A stretch of DNA of 64,000 bases from the NCBI RefSeq assembly GCF_000832985.1, contig NZ_CP009920.1:4706501-4770500 (forward strand). The letters run 5' to 3'. A model generated the notes under the pieces. That model was not told the DNA's origin. It searched no databases and saw only the letters and a program-made list of their open reading frames with translations. The first letter of the stretch is position 1, and each line of letters starts with the position of its first letter. Source of the DNA: Priestia megaterium NBRC 15308 = ATCC 14581. GTDB taxonomy: Bacteria; Bacillota; Bacilli; Bacillales; Bacillaceae_H. The position numbers and the translations under genes were made by a program. Shown in pieces: positions 27,216 through 35,593 of this stretch.

Positions 27216-27698
27216 ATGATAGGACTTATTATTGCTATTATTGCATTTAATTTTATTGCATTTACTACAAATAAAAGATTAACAGGAAATCAAATTTTTC
27301 ATATTTGGATGTTTACCATTGCCTTTCAACATATGTTTGATGTTTTTATCGATTTGAAGTATCACGCCTACTGGTATTTTACAAAACATGCTGATTGGAA
27401 GGGAATCCTTGTCCATACTGTACTGCTTCCACCTGTTAACATGATGTTTCTTAATTGGTACCCCTTTAAGAAGCCAATTATGAAAAAAATTTGCTATCTA
27501 ACCTTTTGGTTAGTAGGTATTTTACTTTATGAAATGATTACACTACTTCAGGAACCCTGGGGGTACTTTCACTATGGCTGGTGGAATTTAGGTTATTCAG
27601 CTATTATTGATCCTATGCTCCTACTCATTATGTTAGGGTGTTATAAGTGGATATGTAAGTTGGAAAGAAAGTTATTAGTATGTAAGAAGGCAAAATAA
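27216..27698 (+). CDS. Small polytopic membrane protein, CBO0543-like
   Basis: A 160-residue protein with four or five hydrophobic helices, rich in aromatic residues (HAYWYF, GYFHYGWWN), and with a basic C-terminus. It resembles other small Firmicutes membrane proteins of the CBO0543 type in length and in the position of the charged and Trp-rich loops. AAAGGAAAATACAGG precedes the ATG. It is a lone gene in accessory DNA. Function unknown. Confidence 0.6.
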   Translation: MIGLIIAIIAFNFIAFTTNKRLTGNQIFHIWMFTIAFQHMFDVFIDLKYHAYWYFTKHADWKGILVHTVLLPPVNMMFLNWYPFKKPIMKKICYLTFWLVGILLYEMITLLQEPWGYFHYGWWNLGYSAIIDPMLLLIMLGCYKWICKLERKLLVCKKAK

Positions 27699-27749
27699 GA
27701 TTCTATTATATGTACTAAATAAAATATAAAATTAAGTTATTAAGAAGTA

Positions 27750-28224
27750 CTACAACAAGCTTATTTTCAATATGGCCACATTGAAATTGTTGATTCAGCC
27801 GCAAAGGGGAAAATATGGGGTAAAACACCCGTTGTTTTTTTAAAAAGCCGTGCACAAGATTGAAAATTGACCTTACTATATAGGCAATATCTTTGAAGGA
27901 AATCCGCAAAAATCATTAGGGGAATTGTTATGCGTGCAAAACTGGAAAGCCCAAATATGTATGGATGTTTAAAGTGACTGGATAATTTCATACCCATGAG
28001 CACAAGTGAGACTGCTGCTATGTAAAAGAACAGTGCCTAAAAGAGGACAAAAACAATGGGGATCTCTTCTGGAACTTTGAGATGAAGACTCAAAAATATC
28101 ACCATTTTTTTCTAGCCAAAAAACATTCCGCGAGAACAATTAGCTTGACAATTAATGAAGAAGGTATTGAGGTCATGCTAGCTATGCGGTGGTTAAACAA
28201 GCAATAGAAACTCAAAAAAGCTAG
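27750..28224 (+). pseudogene. Decayed protein-coding remnant, identity uncertain
   Basis: Short open pieces follow one another on the + strand in different frames: QYGHIEIVDSAAKGKIWGK ending at a stop, NIFEGNPQKSLGELLCVQNW, and FEMKTQKYHHFFLAKKHSAR continuing TISLTINEEGIEVMLAMRWL. The IEIVDS piece recalls the catalytic-Asp strand of some transposases, but that is weak. Several stops and shifts separate the pieces. It is best described as a dead gene or two. Confidence 0.35.
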
Positions 28225-28323
28225 AAGTTTAAATTTTTCCTTTTTTTAAATGAGCTGATTTATAGTGATGTATTATATACGAAATTAGTTTCATGATGTG
28301 CATTATCAGTACTATAGAAAAAC

Positions 28324-28349
28324 ACCCCTAGAATTATAACTCTAGGGGT
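28324..28349. terminator. Hairpin between remnant and rsbR-like gene
   Basis: ACCCCTAGA pairs with TCTAGGGGT. It lies 110 bp past the stop of the RsbR-like gene and can serve it. Confidence 0.6.
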
Positions 28350-28461
28350 ATCTTAGTAACAATTACTTAGATAGAATAAACTTTATTTATTTTTTCAAAA
28401 CGATTGTATTTTCACAAACTCACTTGTATCTACACGTATAGAGAAAATGCCTCAATTCCTC

Positions 28462-29298
28462 CTATAGCCGGTTCTGTTCTAGATATTCTTTTAATGTTTG
28501 CTGTAATGTCCCTTTTGCTTCTGCCTTGTCCTCAAAGGAAATTCCTGAGTGAATCATGGTCCTAACTAGGTCAGCACGTAAACCTGTGAGAATGGCTTGA
28601 CTTCCCATCATTGAAATGCCGGTTAATATTTTTTGGAAATGGTCAATAACATGCATCTCCATGTTAGCAATTCCAGACAGGTCTATAATTAATGTTTGAA
28701 TCTTTAAATCTGAGATGCCCATCAACACTTTCTCCTCAATCGTTTGGATACGATTGAGGTCAATCATGCCGATCAACGGTAATACAGCTACAGATTGGCT
28801 AAGTGGTATAATGGGTACCGAAAGATTTTCGACTAAGTCCCTTTGAGAGGCAATTAGTTCATCTTTATACTTGGAATAACTAATGAGAAAAGTGTTAAGA
28901 AATTGATCAATCCGATCATTAATTCGCTTCTCTAAGGCATAAAATTCTTCACGGCTATTAAATTGTTTATTTATTCGATCATATTGATAGAGAAAATGCC
29001 ATAATGTTCGCCTAATGGCCTGTACCCATTCTAGTTTGAAAGCAAGAGTTAAGGCGTGCTCTGCCCAAGCTACCCCTTCTTGTTGAGCGAAGGCAACGAG
29101 TTGTTCTTCTTTTTGTTCTACAACATATAGAGACAACTTTTGAGCATTCTTCAAAAGATCAATATTGCCAGTTTCTAAAATGTCGTTAATTTTAGAGGCT
29201 ACGTTAACCGCCTCAGATAAGAGTTTATCTTGAAAATTCTGTTTGTTGTCACTAATAAAATCGGTCATTTTCTCTCTCTGATTATAAATAGTTTCCAT
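28462..29298 (-). CDS. RsbR-like stressosome protein (STAS domain)
   Basis: A 278-residue protein with an all-helical N-terminal sensor part of the non-haem globin type (residues 1-150) and a C-terminal STAS domain (about 160-275). It keeps PIIPLSQSVAVLPLIGMID, LIIDLSGIANME and LTGLRADLVRT. RsbR paralogues build the stressosome with RsbS and RsbT, and release RsbT to start the SigB stress response. The second regulatory Thr (T205 of RsbRA) aligns with Thr247 here, but the first (T171) aligns with Met215. AAGGGGTG precedes the ATG. It is an orphan with no rsbS/T nearby. Confidence 0.85.
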   Translation of the reverse strand: METIYNQREKMTDFISDNKQNFQDKLLSEAVNVASKINDILETGNIDLLKNAQKLSLYVVEQKEEQLVAFAQQEGVAWAEHALTLAFKLEWVQAIRRTLWHFLYQYDRINKQFNSREEFYALEKRINDRIDQFLNTFLISYSKYKDELIASQRDLVENLSVPIIPLSQSVAVLPLIGMIDLNRIQTIEEKVLMGISDLKIQTLIIDLSGIANMEMHVIDHFQKILTGISMMGSQAILTGLRADLVRTMIHSGISFEDKAEAKGTLQQTLKEYLEQNRL

Positions 29299-29529
29299 TT
29301 TTTATACACCCCTTATTTGTTCATTGATTACCGTTATCCTTAGTTAGTATCCCTAAATGAATGATTATCAATTTTTATTTTCAGTCTTTGTATATAAACG
29401 AACGTCTTCCTTCTTTGTACTAACGCCAATTAGATATGTTTTTAGATAAAAACCAACAGAGCTTTTATAATGAATCTTTAAAACTGGATATATCCATGAT
29501 CTTACTCATTTTTTCAACATGATAAGAGG

Positions 29530-29841
29530 TTAATTAAGGTCATGTTCGCTAACTGATACCCATTTAGAGAGTTCATCAAAAATGTTCTGAACTTGTTCTT
29601 TATTTAACGTATTAACATTCTCCCATGCACTAGAAATATAAGTCTCTAGATAGTTTGGATAGGAAATGGATTCAGTAAGAAGGGCTTTATAAAACAAAGG
29701 CTTACCACCTTTATCTACTTCACCTTTATACCTATAGTTTTCAAATGTCCAACCCTCTTTTGTTTTTTTAAACTGATACAGGTCCTTATGTCCCCACTGA
29801 GGGCTATAAATTCGCATTTTGAATCTAGATGCACTACTCAA
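29530..29841 (-). CDS. Hypothetical protein (103 aa)
   Basis: A small, soluble, aromatic-rich protein: FKMRIYSPQWGHKDLYQFKK, then EGWTFENYRYKGEVDKGGKP. The early beta-rich half and the C-terminal helix (KEQVQNIFDELSKWVSVSE) suggest a compact alpha/beta fold. AGGAGGTAGGAGG lies upstream but at rather long spacing from the ATG. It is monocistronic and no family is recognised. The 314 bp upstream (29842-30155) hold only a probable promoter region. Confidence 0.55.
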   Translation of the reverse strand: MSSASRFKMRIYSPQWGHKDLYQFKKTKEGWTFENYRYKGEVDKGGKPLFYKALLTESISYPNYLETYISSAWENVNTLNKEQVQNIFDELSKWVSVSEHDLN

Positions 29842-30155
29842 TTTTAGATACCTCCTACCTCCTCAAAATATAATTTTAAATAAGACCCTTTATATTTTTA
29901 CCCTCAAAACATGTATTTCAAATCCACCTTTTATGCCATATATATCCTTAGTTTCCACCTATGTTACGTCTCTCATATAACATCTAATCTCCATGAAAAA
30001 TTACATTCTTTTGTTTTTTTACAAATTTATTTCATTTTTGAAATCTTTATTTCAATTATGGGAGGTAATAACTTATAAATATACCCTATGTTAAAATAGA
30101 TTAAACTTTAATTTGCAATATTTCTTTAAATAGTGAAAAGGGGGCTCAGTGATAG

Positions 30156-30395
30156 ATGACAATAATTAAAATTAAAGAGATGTTAGAAACTTTATTACAG
30201 TATGAAGATAGTGAAATTATTCATACCATTTATAGTGTACATAATACCTTTTCCCTTAGCTATTCTAAAGAACTAAAGACCTTTCAATTGAGGAATGTTG
30301 AAACGGGTGAGATTGAACGTTTTACAGATGTGGAGACTACATCTATAGCTCTGTATAAAATAATAAGTACTGGGGGAAAAAAGGTCACTGAGTAA
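30156..30395 (+). CDS. Small protein, YkuJ/DUF1797-like
   Basis: A 79-residue soluble protein. The C-terminal half (TFQLRNVETGEIERFTDVET followed by TSIALYKII) resembles YkuJ (DUF1797) in strand pattern and in the final helix with a DxxxTSIAL-like segment, but the match is by eye and tentative. AAAGGGGGC precedes the ATG by eight or nine bases. It is monocistronic. Function unknown. Confidence 0.5.
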   Translation: MTIIKIKEMLETLLQYEDSEIIHTIYSVHNTFSLSYSKELKTFQLRNVETGEIERFTDVETTSIALYKIISTGGKKVTE

Positions 30396-30446
30396 TAAAC
30401 TATCTTTAAGGTTTAGATAATGAACTTTTTTAAAAAAGAGACTACA

Positions 30447-30578
30447 TCATTTAGAAATAGGCTCTTTTAGATTTGAATATATAAATTCTTTTATTTCTAC
30501 AATTGAAAGACCTAATTGATAAGCTTCCTTCATAAGACTAATCCATTCCTGGTCAAGCTTATTCTCTTCTTCTAGCAC
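30447..30578 (-). CDS. SinI-like antirepressor peptide
   Basis: A 43-residue peptide: VLEEENKLDQEWISLMKEAY followed by QLGLSIVEIKEFIYSNLKEP. LDQEWxxLxxEAxxLGLSxxEIxxFL is the SinI/SinR dimerisation signature. SinI-type peptides bind the SinR repressor and release biofilm genes. GGAGG lies five bases before a GTG start. No sinR-like gene is adjacent, so it would act on a repressor encoded elsewhere, or on a paralogue. The peptide is shorter than B. subtilis SinI (57 residues) but keeps the full core. Confidence 0.75.
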   Translation of the reverse strand: MLEEENKLDQEWISLMKEAYQLGLSIVEIKEFIYSNLKEPISK

Positions 30579-30759
30579 ACCTTCCTCCAACCTTCTTCAT
30601 TCAGATTTATTAGATTTCAAAATTTAACAACAATACATTAGAAATTGATACTATTTATTCAACATATTTCTTCTTATTTCCTGTAATGTAAGTCTCCTTA
30701 TATAATTAATTAAGACTTAATGTAGAAAAAAGTAAATTTAAGGAATTATTATTAAGACT

Positions 30760-30920
30760 TTGAGCAGACTAAACAAGACACTGTGATAGAGTCATTTACG
30801 ACTACAATTCAACGAATAGGAGAAGGCCATCTCTTTTGACTGGGAAGAGGTGGTCTTTTTCTTCTTTTAAATTGTATAGAATGTTCATTCTTAGTTAACG
30901 TAATCACCATTATAAGAACC
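30760..30920 (+). repeat. Dispersed hairpin element (copy G)
   Basis: TTTGAGCAGACTAAACAAGAC, weak second hairpin GAC/GTC, terminator GGCCATCTC/GAGGTGGTC with the loop TTTTGACTGGGAA (shared with copy C), then TTAGTTAACGTAAT. It lies 3' to the convergent lipoprotein gene. Confidence 0.7.
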
Positions 30921-30950
30921 AAAAAAGCCCTCCTATAAGAGGGCTTTTTT
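30921..30950. terminator. Bidirectional terminator of the lipoprotein gene
   Basis: AAAAAAGCCCTC pairs with GAGGGCTTTTTT just past the stop at 30959. Confidence 0.85.
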
Positions 30951-30958
30951 CTATATCT

Positions 30959-31672
30959 TTATTTATTAAAATATGTAGTAGCACTTACACTGAATGTTTT
31001 TACTTTATCTAACTCTTTTTGAGGGATTTCTTGAGAAGATAAATCAAATGAGCTAGAATCTCCTGGTTTTAAACTGTCTTTTGACTCACCAAATGCTGTA
31101 CCTATAAATTCATGGTTCTTACCATACATTCCAGCGCCTATCATCGTATATTCTGTAAATTTTTTTGTATTATTTCTAACTGTGCCAACTGCATAAATTG
31201 TTTCATCATCTTGTATATCTTTGTTAATTTTTACAGAGTTTTTATTTACTTCTAATTTTAATACATCATTTGCAGGCTTTACGTTAGGCAGCGTCATTTT
31301 AACATCATAATTCTTAAACTTAGTAAGATCAGTAAGAGCTTCTGCTGAAATATATGCCTTCTCACCTGGTTTTAAAATATACGGAGCTACTCGAACTGAG
31401 GCTTCAATATTATTTTTATCGACTTGATCTTTTTTGTTGATATAATTTATCTTCAAGTCATTAATGTTTAGAGTTTTTTTACTTTCATTTTTGATAATCG
31501 CAGAATAAGTAAATTTACCATCATACTTATACGACTTTTCTTCTACTACTTTAATGTCTTGTTTCTTTTCTTCGTTCTGTTTTTCCTTTGTGCTATCACT
31601 CATATTATCATTTGTACATCCGGCTACTGCCATGACAATTAATAGCATCCCTACTAAAATCCTTAATTTCAC
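30959..31672 (-). CDS. Lipoprotein with FxLYD-like repeats
   Basis: A 237-residue secreted lipoprotein. The N-terminus MKLRILVGMLLIVMAVAGC is a type II signal peptide with Cys at 19-20, followed by a charged Lys/Glu linker. Two similar beta-sandwich halves follow (FTYSAIIKNESKKTLNINDL and ETIYAVGTVRNNTKKFTEYT), each in the pattern of FxLYD-type extracellular domains. It would be anchored to the outer face of the membrane. A GTG start is set by GGAGG seven bases ahead. Ligand and role are unknown. It is monocistronic with a strong terminator. Confidence 0.75.
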   Translation of the reverse strand: MKLRILVGMLLIVMAVAGCTNDNMSDSTKEKQNEEKKQDIKVVEEKSYKYDGKFTYSAIIKNESKKTLNINDLKINYINKKDQVDKNNIEASVRVAPYILKPGEKAYISAEALTDLTKFKNYDVKMTLPNVKPANDVLKLEVNKNSVKINKDIQDDETIYAVGTVRNNTKKFTEYTMIGAGMYGKNHEFIGTAFGESKDSLKPGDSSSFDLSSQEIPQKELDKVKTFSVSATTYFNK

Positions 31673-31886
31673 TTTTATTCCTCCATATAACTATTATTGG
31701 TCCAAATTCCATTATAATGCTTTTATAGGGATATCCAACAATTAAATTCTTTGCTTAAGAATAAATCTATTCCTTATAAGGATAGATATCTAGTTACCAT
31801 AATGTACCATATCGGTAATAGCACAAATAACTCCGTTCGAATAAATCGAAACAGAGCTACAATGAGTATAAAAATTTCCTGATTAA

Positions 31887-32273
31887 TTACAGCATTTTAT
31901 ATATTTCAATAAGATTATTATCTGGATCCCGAAAATGTGCAATACGTGATCTCCATTCTTTACGATCGTGTGGTTCAGTAACAAATTCAATCCCATTTTT
32001 TCTCAGATAATCATAGGTCTTATCAACGTCTTCTACTTCAAATTGAAGCAAAAAATTTGATGTGGATTCTCCATCTGAAGACTTGTTTTCCTTTCCAATT
32101 ACTTCTGTCATGGCCTTCTGAGATAAAAGCTCAATTTTCGTTTCCCCATTATTGAAAAGTGCATACTCCATTTCTTCTTCATACCAACTTATTGGAATTC
32201 TGAGTAAATCTTTATAGAATTCAACACTTTTTTTAAAATCCTTAACTAATAGCCTAATTTGTAGCAGCTTCAA
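31887..32273 (-). CDS. VOC-superfamily (glyoxalase/bleomycin-resistance-like) protein
   Basis: A 128-residue protein of two beta-alpha-beta-beta-beta units, starting LLQIRLLVKDFKKSVEFYKD and ending FRDPDNNLIEIYKML. The latter is the classic VOC C-terminal strand with its Glu ligand. Such proteins are metal-dependent lyases, dioxygenases or antibiotic-binding proteins. The start is a TTG six bases after GAGGAGG. It is a single gene lying downstream of the streptogramin resistance pair but separated by 120 bp. A specific function cannot be given. Confidence 0.8.
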   Translation of the reverse strand: MKLLQIRLLVKDFKKSVEFYKDLLRIPISWYEEEMEYALFNNGETKIELLSQKAMTEVIGKENKSSDGESTSNFLLQFEVEDVDKTYDYLRKNGIEFVTEPHDRKEWRSRIAHFRDPDNNLIEIYKML

Positions 32274-32393
32274 TTCAATCTCCTCCTCATGGTATAATTC
32301 TCTCTATTTATCAAAAGACCTTCGTGTTTTTTCATTCGTGTATCCTACACATTTTTAGTTAACCTAATAGAAATTATATATAATTGTCCTTTC

Positions 32394-33047
32394 TTAATTG
32401 TAATTTTTCAATTTTTCTAGCTTGTCTATGTCTCCATTAACTATTACATCAATATGTGCAGAAATAATATCGATAGTTAAATCCCACCATTTAATTTCTA
32501 ATAATTTATTAATAATTTGTTTTGGGAAACGTTCTTTGATTTTCTGTGCAGGATTTCCTCCAACAATCGTGTAGGGTTCCACATCCTTTGTAATAACTGA
32601 CTTGGCTGCTACAATGGCACCGTCACCTATATTAATTCCGGGCGTAATCACCGTGTCCATTCCAATCCAGACATCATTTCCAATTATCGTATCTCCCTTA
32701 AACGGCAATTGATCTAGCGTTGGGGTATGTTTTTCCCAACCTTGCCCAAAGATATTGAACGGATAAGCTGAGAAGCCATCCATCCTATGATTCGCTCCAT
32801 TCATAATAAATGTTACGCCGCGGGCGATAGCACAAAACTTCCCTATAACAAGTCGATCACCAAAGAACTCATAATGATACAATACTTGATCCTCAAAGGA
32901 ATCTCCCTTTATTGCATCGTAATAAGAATAATCACCTACAATAATATTTGGCCTAGTAATTGTATTTTTTATGAATTGTACAACATCATTTCCTTTAATC
33001 GGATATTTCTCTGTAGGATCTGGGCCGTTTGTTTTATTCGATTCCAT
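32394..33047 (-). CDS. vat: Streptogramin A O-acetyltransferase (Vat family)
   Basis: A 217-residue left-handed beta-helix xenobiotic acetyltransferase. It shows the Vat pattern [13 protein letters not shown] at the N-terminus, [38 protein letters not shown] with the catalytic His, and [20 protein letters not shown] with [14 protein letters not shown]. It acetylates virginiamycin M/dalfopristin-type drugs and so blocks ribosome binding. The ATG lies 16 bp after the vgb stop, so both are made from one message. The close likeness throughout supports Vat rather than a generic CatB-type enzyme; which Vat subgroup is unknown. Confidence 0.9.
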   Translation of the reverse strand: MESNKTNGPDPTEKYPIKGNDVVQFIKNTITRPNIIVGDYSYYDAIKGDSFEDQVLYHYEFFGDRLVIGKFCAIARGVTFIMNGANHRMDGFSAYPFNIFGQGWEKHTPTLDQLPFKGDTIIGNDVWIGMDTVITPGINIGDGAIVAAKSVITKDVEPYTIVGGNPAQKIKERFPKQIINKLLEIKWWDLTIDIISAHIDVIVNGDIDKLEKLKNYN

Positions 33048-33063
33048 AAATATTCACTGCCTC

Positions 33064-33960
33064 TCATGGATTTTGGACAAAACTCAATCGACCTAACTTA
33101 TTACATTCCTCTGCGAACCATAAGGCATGATCAGATCCGACTGCAATACCATGTGGTTCCGCATTTTTTGTAGGTATAGGATATTCCGTAATTTTCCCAT
33201 TCACTGTAATACGCCCTATTTGATTGCTTCCCCATTCAGTAAACCATAAAGCACCATCGGGACCTGTTACAATTGCATGTGGACGAGCATTCGGGGTAGG
33301 AATAGCATACTCATTTATAACTCCGGAAGTGGTAATTCTACCAATCTTATTGCCGTTAATTTCTACAAACCAAAGTGCCTCATCCGGCCCATTCGTAATC
33401 CCTACAGGCCCAGCTTGTGCTGTAGGTAACTGATAGGTAGTTACTTCTCCTTCTAACGTAATACGCCCTATTTGATTACTTTGATTTAGAGTAAACCATA
33501 AAGCATGATCAGAACCTGCCACAATAAAAGAAGGGTAGGAAGCAGGGTGCGGTAGGTCATACTCGATTGTTTCGCCTGATGGTAAAATTCGTCCTATTCT
33601 ATTTCCATTCATTTCTGTGAACCAAATGTCTCCGTGATGCCCTTCAGTTATTCCAAAAGGTGCTGAATCTGGGTTTGGTAGGACATATTCCATAATCTCT
33701 CCTGTTATTGTTAGTTTTCCAATTTTATTAGCTTTATTTTCCGTAAACCAAATGTCACCCTGAGTCGTAGAAATAATGGATAGTGCCCCAGCATTAATAG
33801 TAGGGATATTAAAATGCTCCACCTTACCCTTTATAGTCATTCGCCCAATTCGATTGGTTTTGTGTTGAGTAAACCAAAGTGCGCCGTCTCTTCCTGAAGT
33901 AATCCCATAAGGTCCTGAATCTGCATGGGGCAATTCGTATTCTTTAATTTTTACATTCAA
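33064..33960 (-). CDS. vgb: Virginiamycin B lyase (streptogramin B lyase)
   Basis: A 298-residue seven-bladed beta-propeller with repeated units of the form DGALWFTE...NRIGR...G.I.EY.LP. It linearises streptogramin B antibiotics by a metal-dependent elimination at the ester bond. The key catalytic region is kept: His in ARPHAI, His in EPHGI and Glu in AEECN near the C-terminus. The start is a TTG seven bases after GGAGG. It heads an operon with vat, giving resistance to both streptogramin components. No linked regulator is visible; 33961-34183 holds only its promoter region. Confidence 0.92.
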   Translation of the reverse strand: MNVKIKEYELPHADSGPYGITSGRDGALWFTQHKTNRIGRMTIKGKVEHFNIPTINAGALSIISTTQGDIWFTENKANKIGKLTITGEIMEYVLPNPDSAPFGITEGHHGDIWFTEMNGNRIGRILPSGETIEYDLPHPASYPSFIVAGSDHALWFTLNQSNQIGRITLEGEVTTYQLPTAQAGPVGITNGPDEALWFVEINGNKIGRITTSGVINEYAIPTPNARPHAIVTGPDGALWFTEWGSNQIGRITVNGKITEYPIPTKNAEPHGIAVGSDHALWFAEECNKLGRLSFVQNP

Positions 33961-34183
33961 ATAAATTCCTCCTTTTCTTTATATAAAATCTTTTTAGTAA
34001 TTCGTTATAAGATAATTAGATTCCTCTCAAAGAAGTCTTTTATAAGACGAGCAAAGTTAGTTAATATAATAGAGCTCTCCGGAAGACATGTAAAAGAAAA
34101 CCCTTTGGCGTAGAAGGATTTTACCTTTGTAAGTTCAAGTAAGATAGTAATAGTGACTTATAAAGTAATTGAAGGGTGCAGAA

Positions 34184-34435
34184 ATGGAGGGAAGTAAGTT
34201 GCCTAACAGGGAGTATCCATACTATTTTATAAAGGTAGGTACATTATATTACGTATATCATTCGTATAAGAACGTAAAAAAGAAAGAGGTATCCAGTTAC
34301 GAATTTACTAATGATGAATCGTTAGCATTTCCCATTGATGAAGAGTCTGCTAAACAATTGGCGGATGAATGTGGAGGTCAAATTGTAATAAAGAATGCTA
34401 CGTTTAATGATTATATTAGCCAAGGAGAAAGATGA
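34184..34435 (+). CDS. Hypothetical protein (83 aa)
   Basis: A small soluble protein starting MEGSKLPNREYPYYFIKVGT and ending NATFNDYISQGER. It has a beta-rich first half (YYFIKVGTLYYVYHSYKN) and a short helix (DEESAKQLADECGG). GAAGGGTG precedes the ATG, while an in-frame TTG at 34169 is less likely. It is monocistronic and no family is recognised. The gap 34436-34740 holds nothing I can name. Confidence 0.55.
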   Translation: MEGSKLPNREYPYYFIKVGTLYYVYHSYKNVKKKEVSSYEFTNDESLAFPIDEESAKQLADECGGQIVIKNATFNDYISQGER

Positions 34436-34740
34436 AGTCATTTTATAGATAGTAAAAAGAAGGACATATGGAGAATCTGTATCATTAATTGAATGATAAA
34501 ACCTTTTAACTACTATTTATTTTGAAGAAAAACTTCTTATTTGTCGCCATTAAGTGTAAATACTAAAATCTTAACAATACATAAAATGATTTAATATTTA
34601 CTTAACTTAAGAAAAGGTTTTAAAAAGGTTATCTTCTAAAAACAGATTCGGTCAAATTATTTATTTTTAAAGTTATATGTATATGAATCTACAAATCTGG
34701 CCAGACTAATAACGTATTCCCCCTATTCCGATAAATTTGA

Positions 34741-34777
34741 AAACCCTTTGCCTATATGAGCGAAGGGTTCTTTTTTT
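34741..34777 (+). terminator. Terminator hairpin
   Basis: AACCCTTTG pairs with CGAAGGGTT, followed by CTTTTTTT on the + strand. It lies between the + strand hypothetical gene and the convergent membrane protein gene. Confidence 0.7.
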
Positions 34778-34790
34778 ATGTAAATATTTA

Positions 34791-35090
34791 TCAAGGCGCA
34801 AACCCTTGAAAACTGACAGCGAGATAGATACCAAACGAAAGAGCATATAAGGAAACAAAATGTAATGTTAAAAAAGGGATTTTCTGTTTACCTTTGATAA
34901 AGAAAGAATAAATAAACCCGAGTATTGTAACTAAAATTAAAATAGGCACAATAATCTTAATCACAGTACCAAAAATATTTGCTGTAACAACTGATAAAAG
35001 AAAAAATGCAATTATAACTATATATAAAGTTATCGATATGACTAAAGAGGCTATTGATACCTTTAAAGCATCTTTAAAGAATTTCTCCAT
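34791..35090 (-). CDS. Small membrane protein (99 aa)
   Basis: A protein with three hydrophobic helices (about residues 12-35, 42-64 and 72-95) separated by the short basic loop IKGKQKIP. It would sit in the cytoplasmic membrane. AGGAGGAAAT precedes the ATG. No family is recognised. It is monocistronic. Confidence 0.6.
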   Translation of the reverse strand: MEKFFKDALKVSIASLVISITLYIVIIAFFLLSVVTANIFGTVIKIIVPILILVTILGFIYSFFIKGKQKIPFLTLHFVSLYALSFGIYLAVSFQGFAP

Positions 35091-35194
35091 CTAATTTCCT
35101 CCTATTTTTAGCAACACATATTCATTATAATATACAGTATAAAAGGAAATAAATACCTTTTTTCTTGGAGCATGTTATATTTCTAGGTAGCAGA

Positions 35195-35224
35195 AGAAAC
35201 CTATAGAAAATTCTATAGGTTTCT
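35195..35224. terminator. Perfect hairpin before the TipAS remnant's 3' end
   Basis: AGAAACCTATAGAA pairs with TTCTATAGGTTTCT with almost no loop. It would terminate the minus-strand fragment that ends at 35261. Confidence 0.65.
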
Positions 35225-35260
35225 TTAACTATCTGGGCTAATAAGTTAGCTTAAATATAA

Positions 35261-35557
35261 TTATTTACCATTATGTTGATTAGGATTATACATTCCATTT
35301 TGAACTATATAATATTCTATCACTTGGTCTAACCATTTTTCTTCTTCCTCTGTATAAGGAGAGGCCATCATACTTTGAAAATCTCCTATTTCCTCATTCT
35401 CTAATTTTCCAAAGGCATGCATAGCCTCCTCACCAACGTATTTAAGAGATGCCTGCAAATGCTTATTTGCCAACTCTTGTACTTCTGGATCATGAACTGG
35501 TTTTCCAACTAACCTTTTCACTTCTCTCGATAAATCAATAAATTCTTTTCTTAATAC
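35261..35557 (-). pseudogene. C-terminal remnant of a MerR/TipAS-like regulator
   Basis: About 99 residues, KEFIDLSREVKRLVGKPVHD then PEVQELANKHLQASLKYVGE, have the helical pattern of TipAS, the ligand-binding domain at the C-terminus of TipA/Mta-type MerR regulators. The N-terminal DNA-binding half is absent. The frame merely runs on into the start region of the neighbouring, oppositely oriented beta-helix gene without an obvious start codon. It looks as if that gene, or its promoter, was joined onto a broken regulator gene. A free-standing TipAS-like protein cannot be excluded. Confidence 0.45.
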
Positions 35558-35593
35558 TATAATATAAGATTGTTTGAAAGTGAGGTGATTAAT

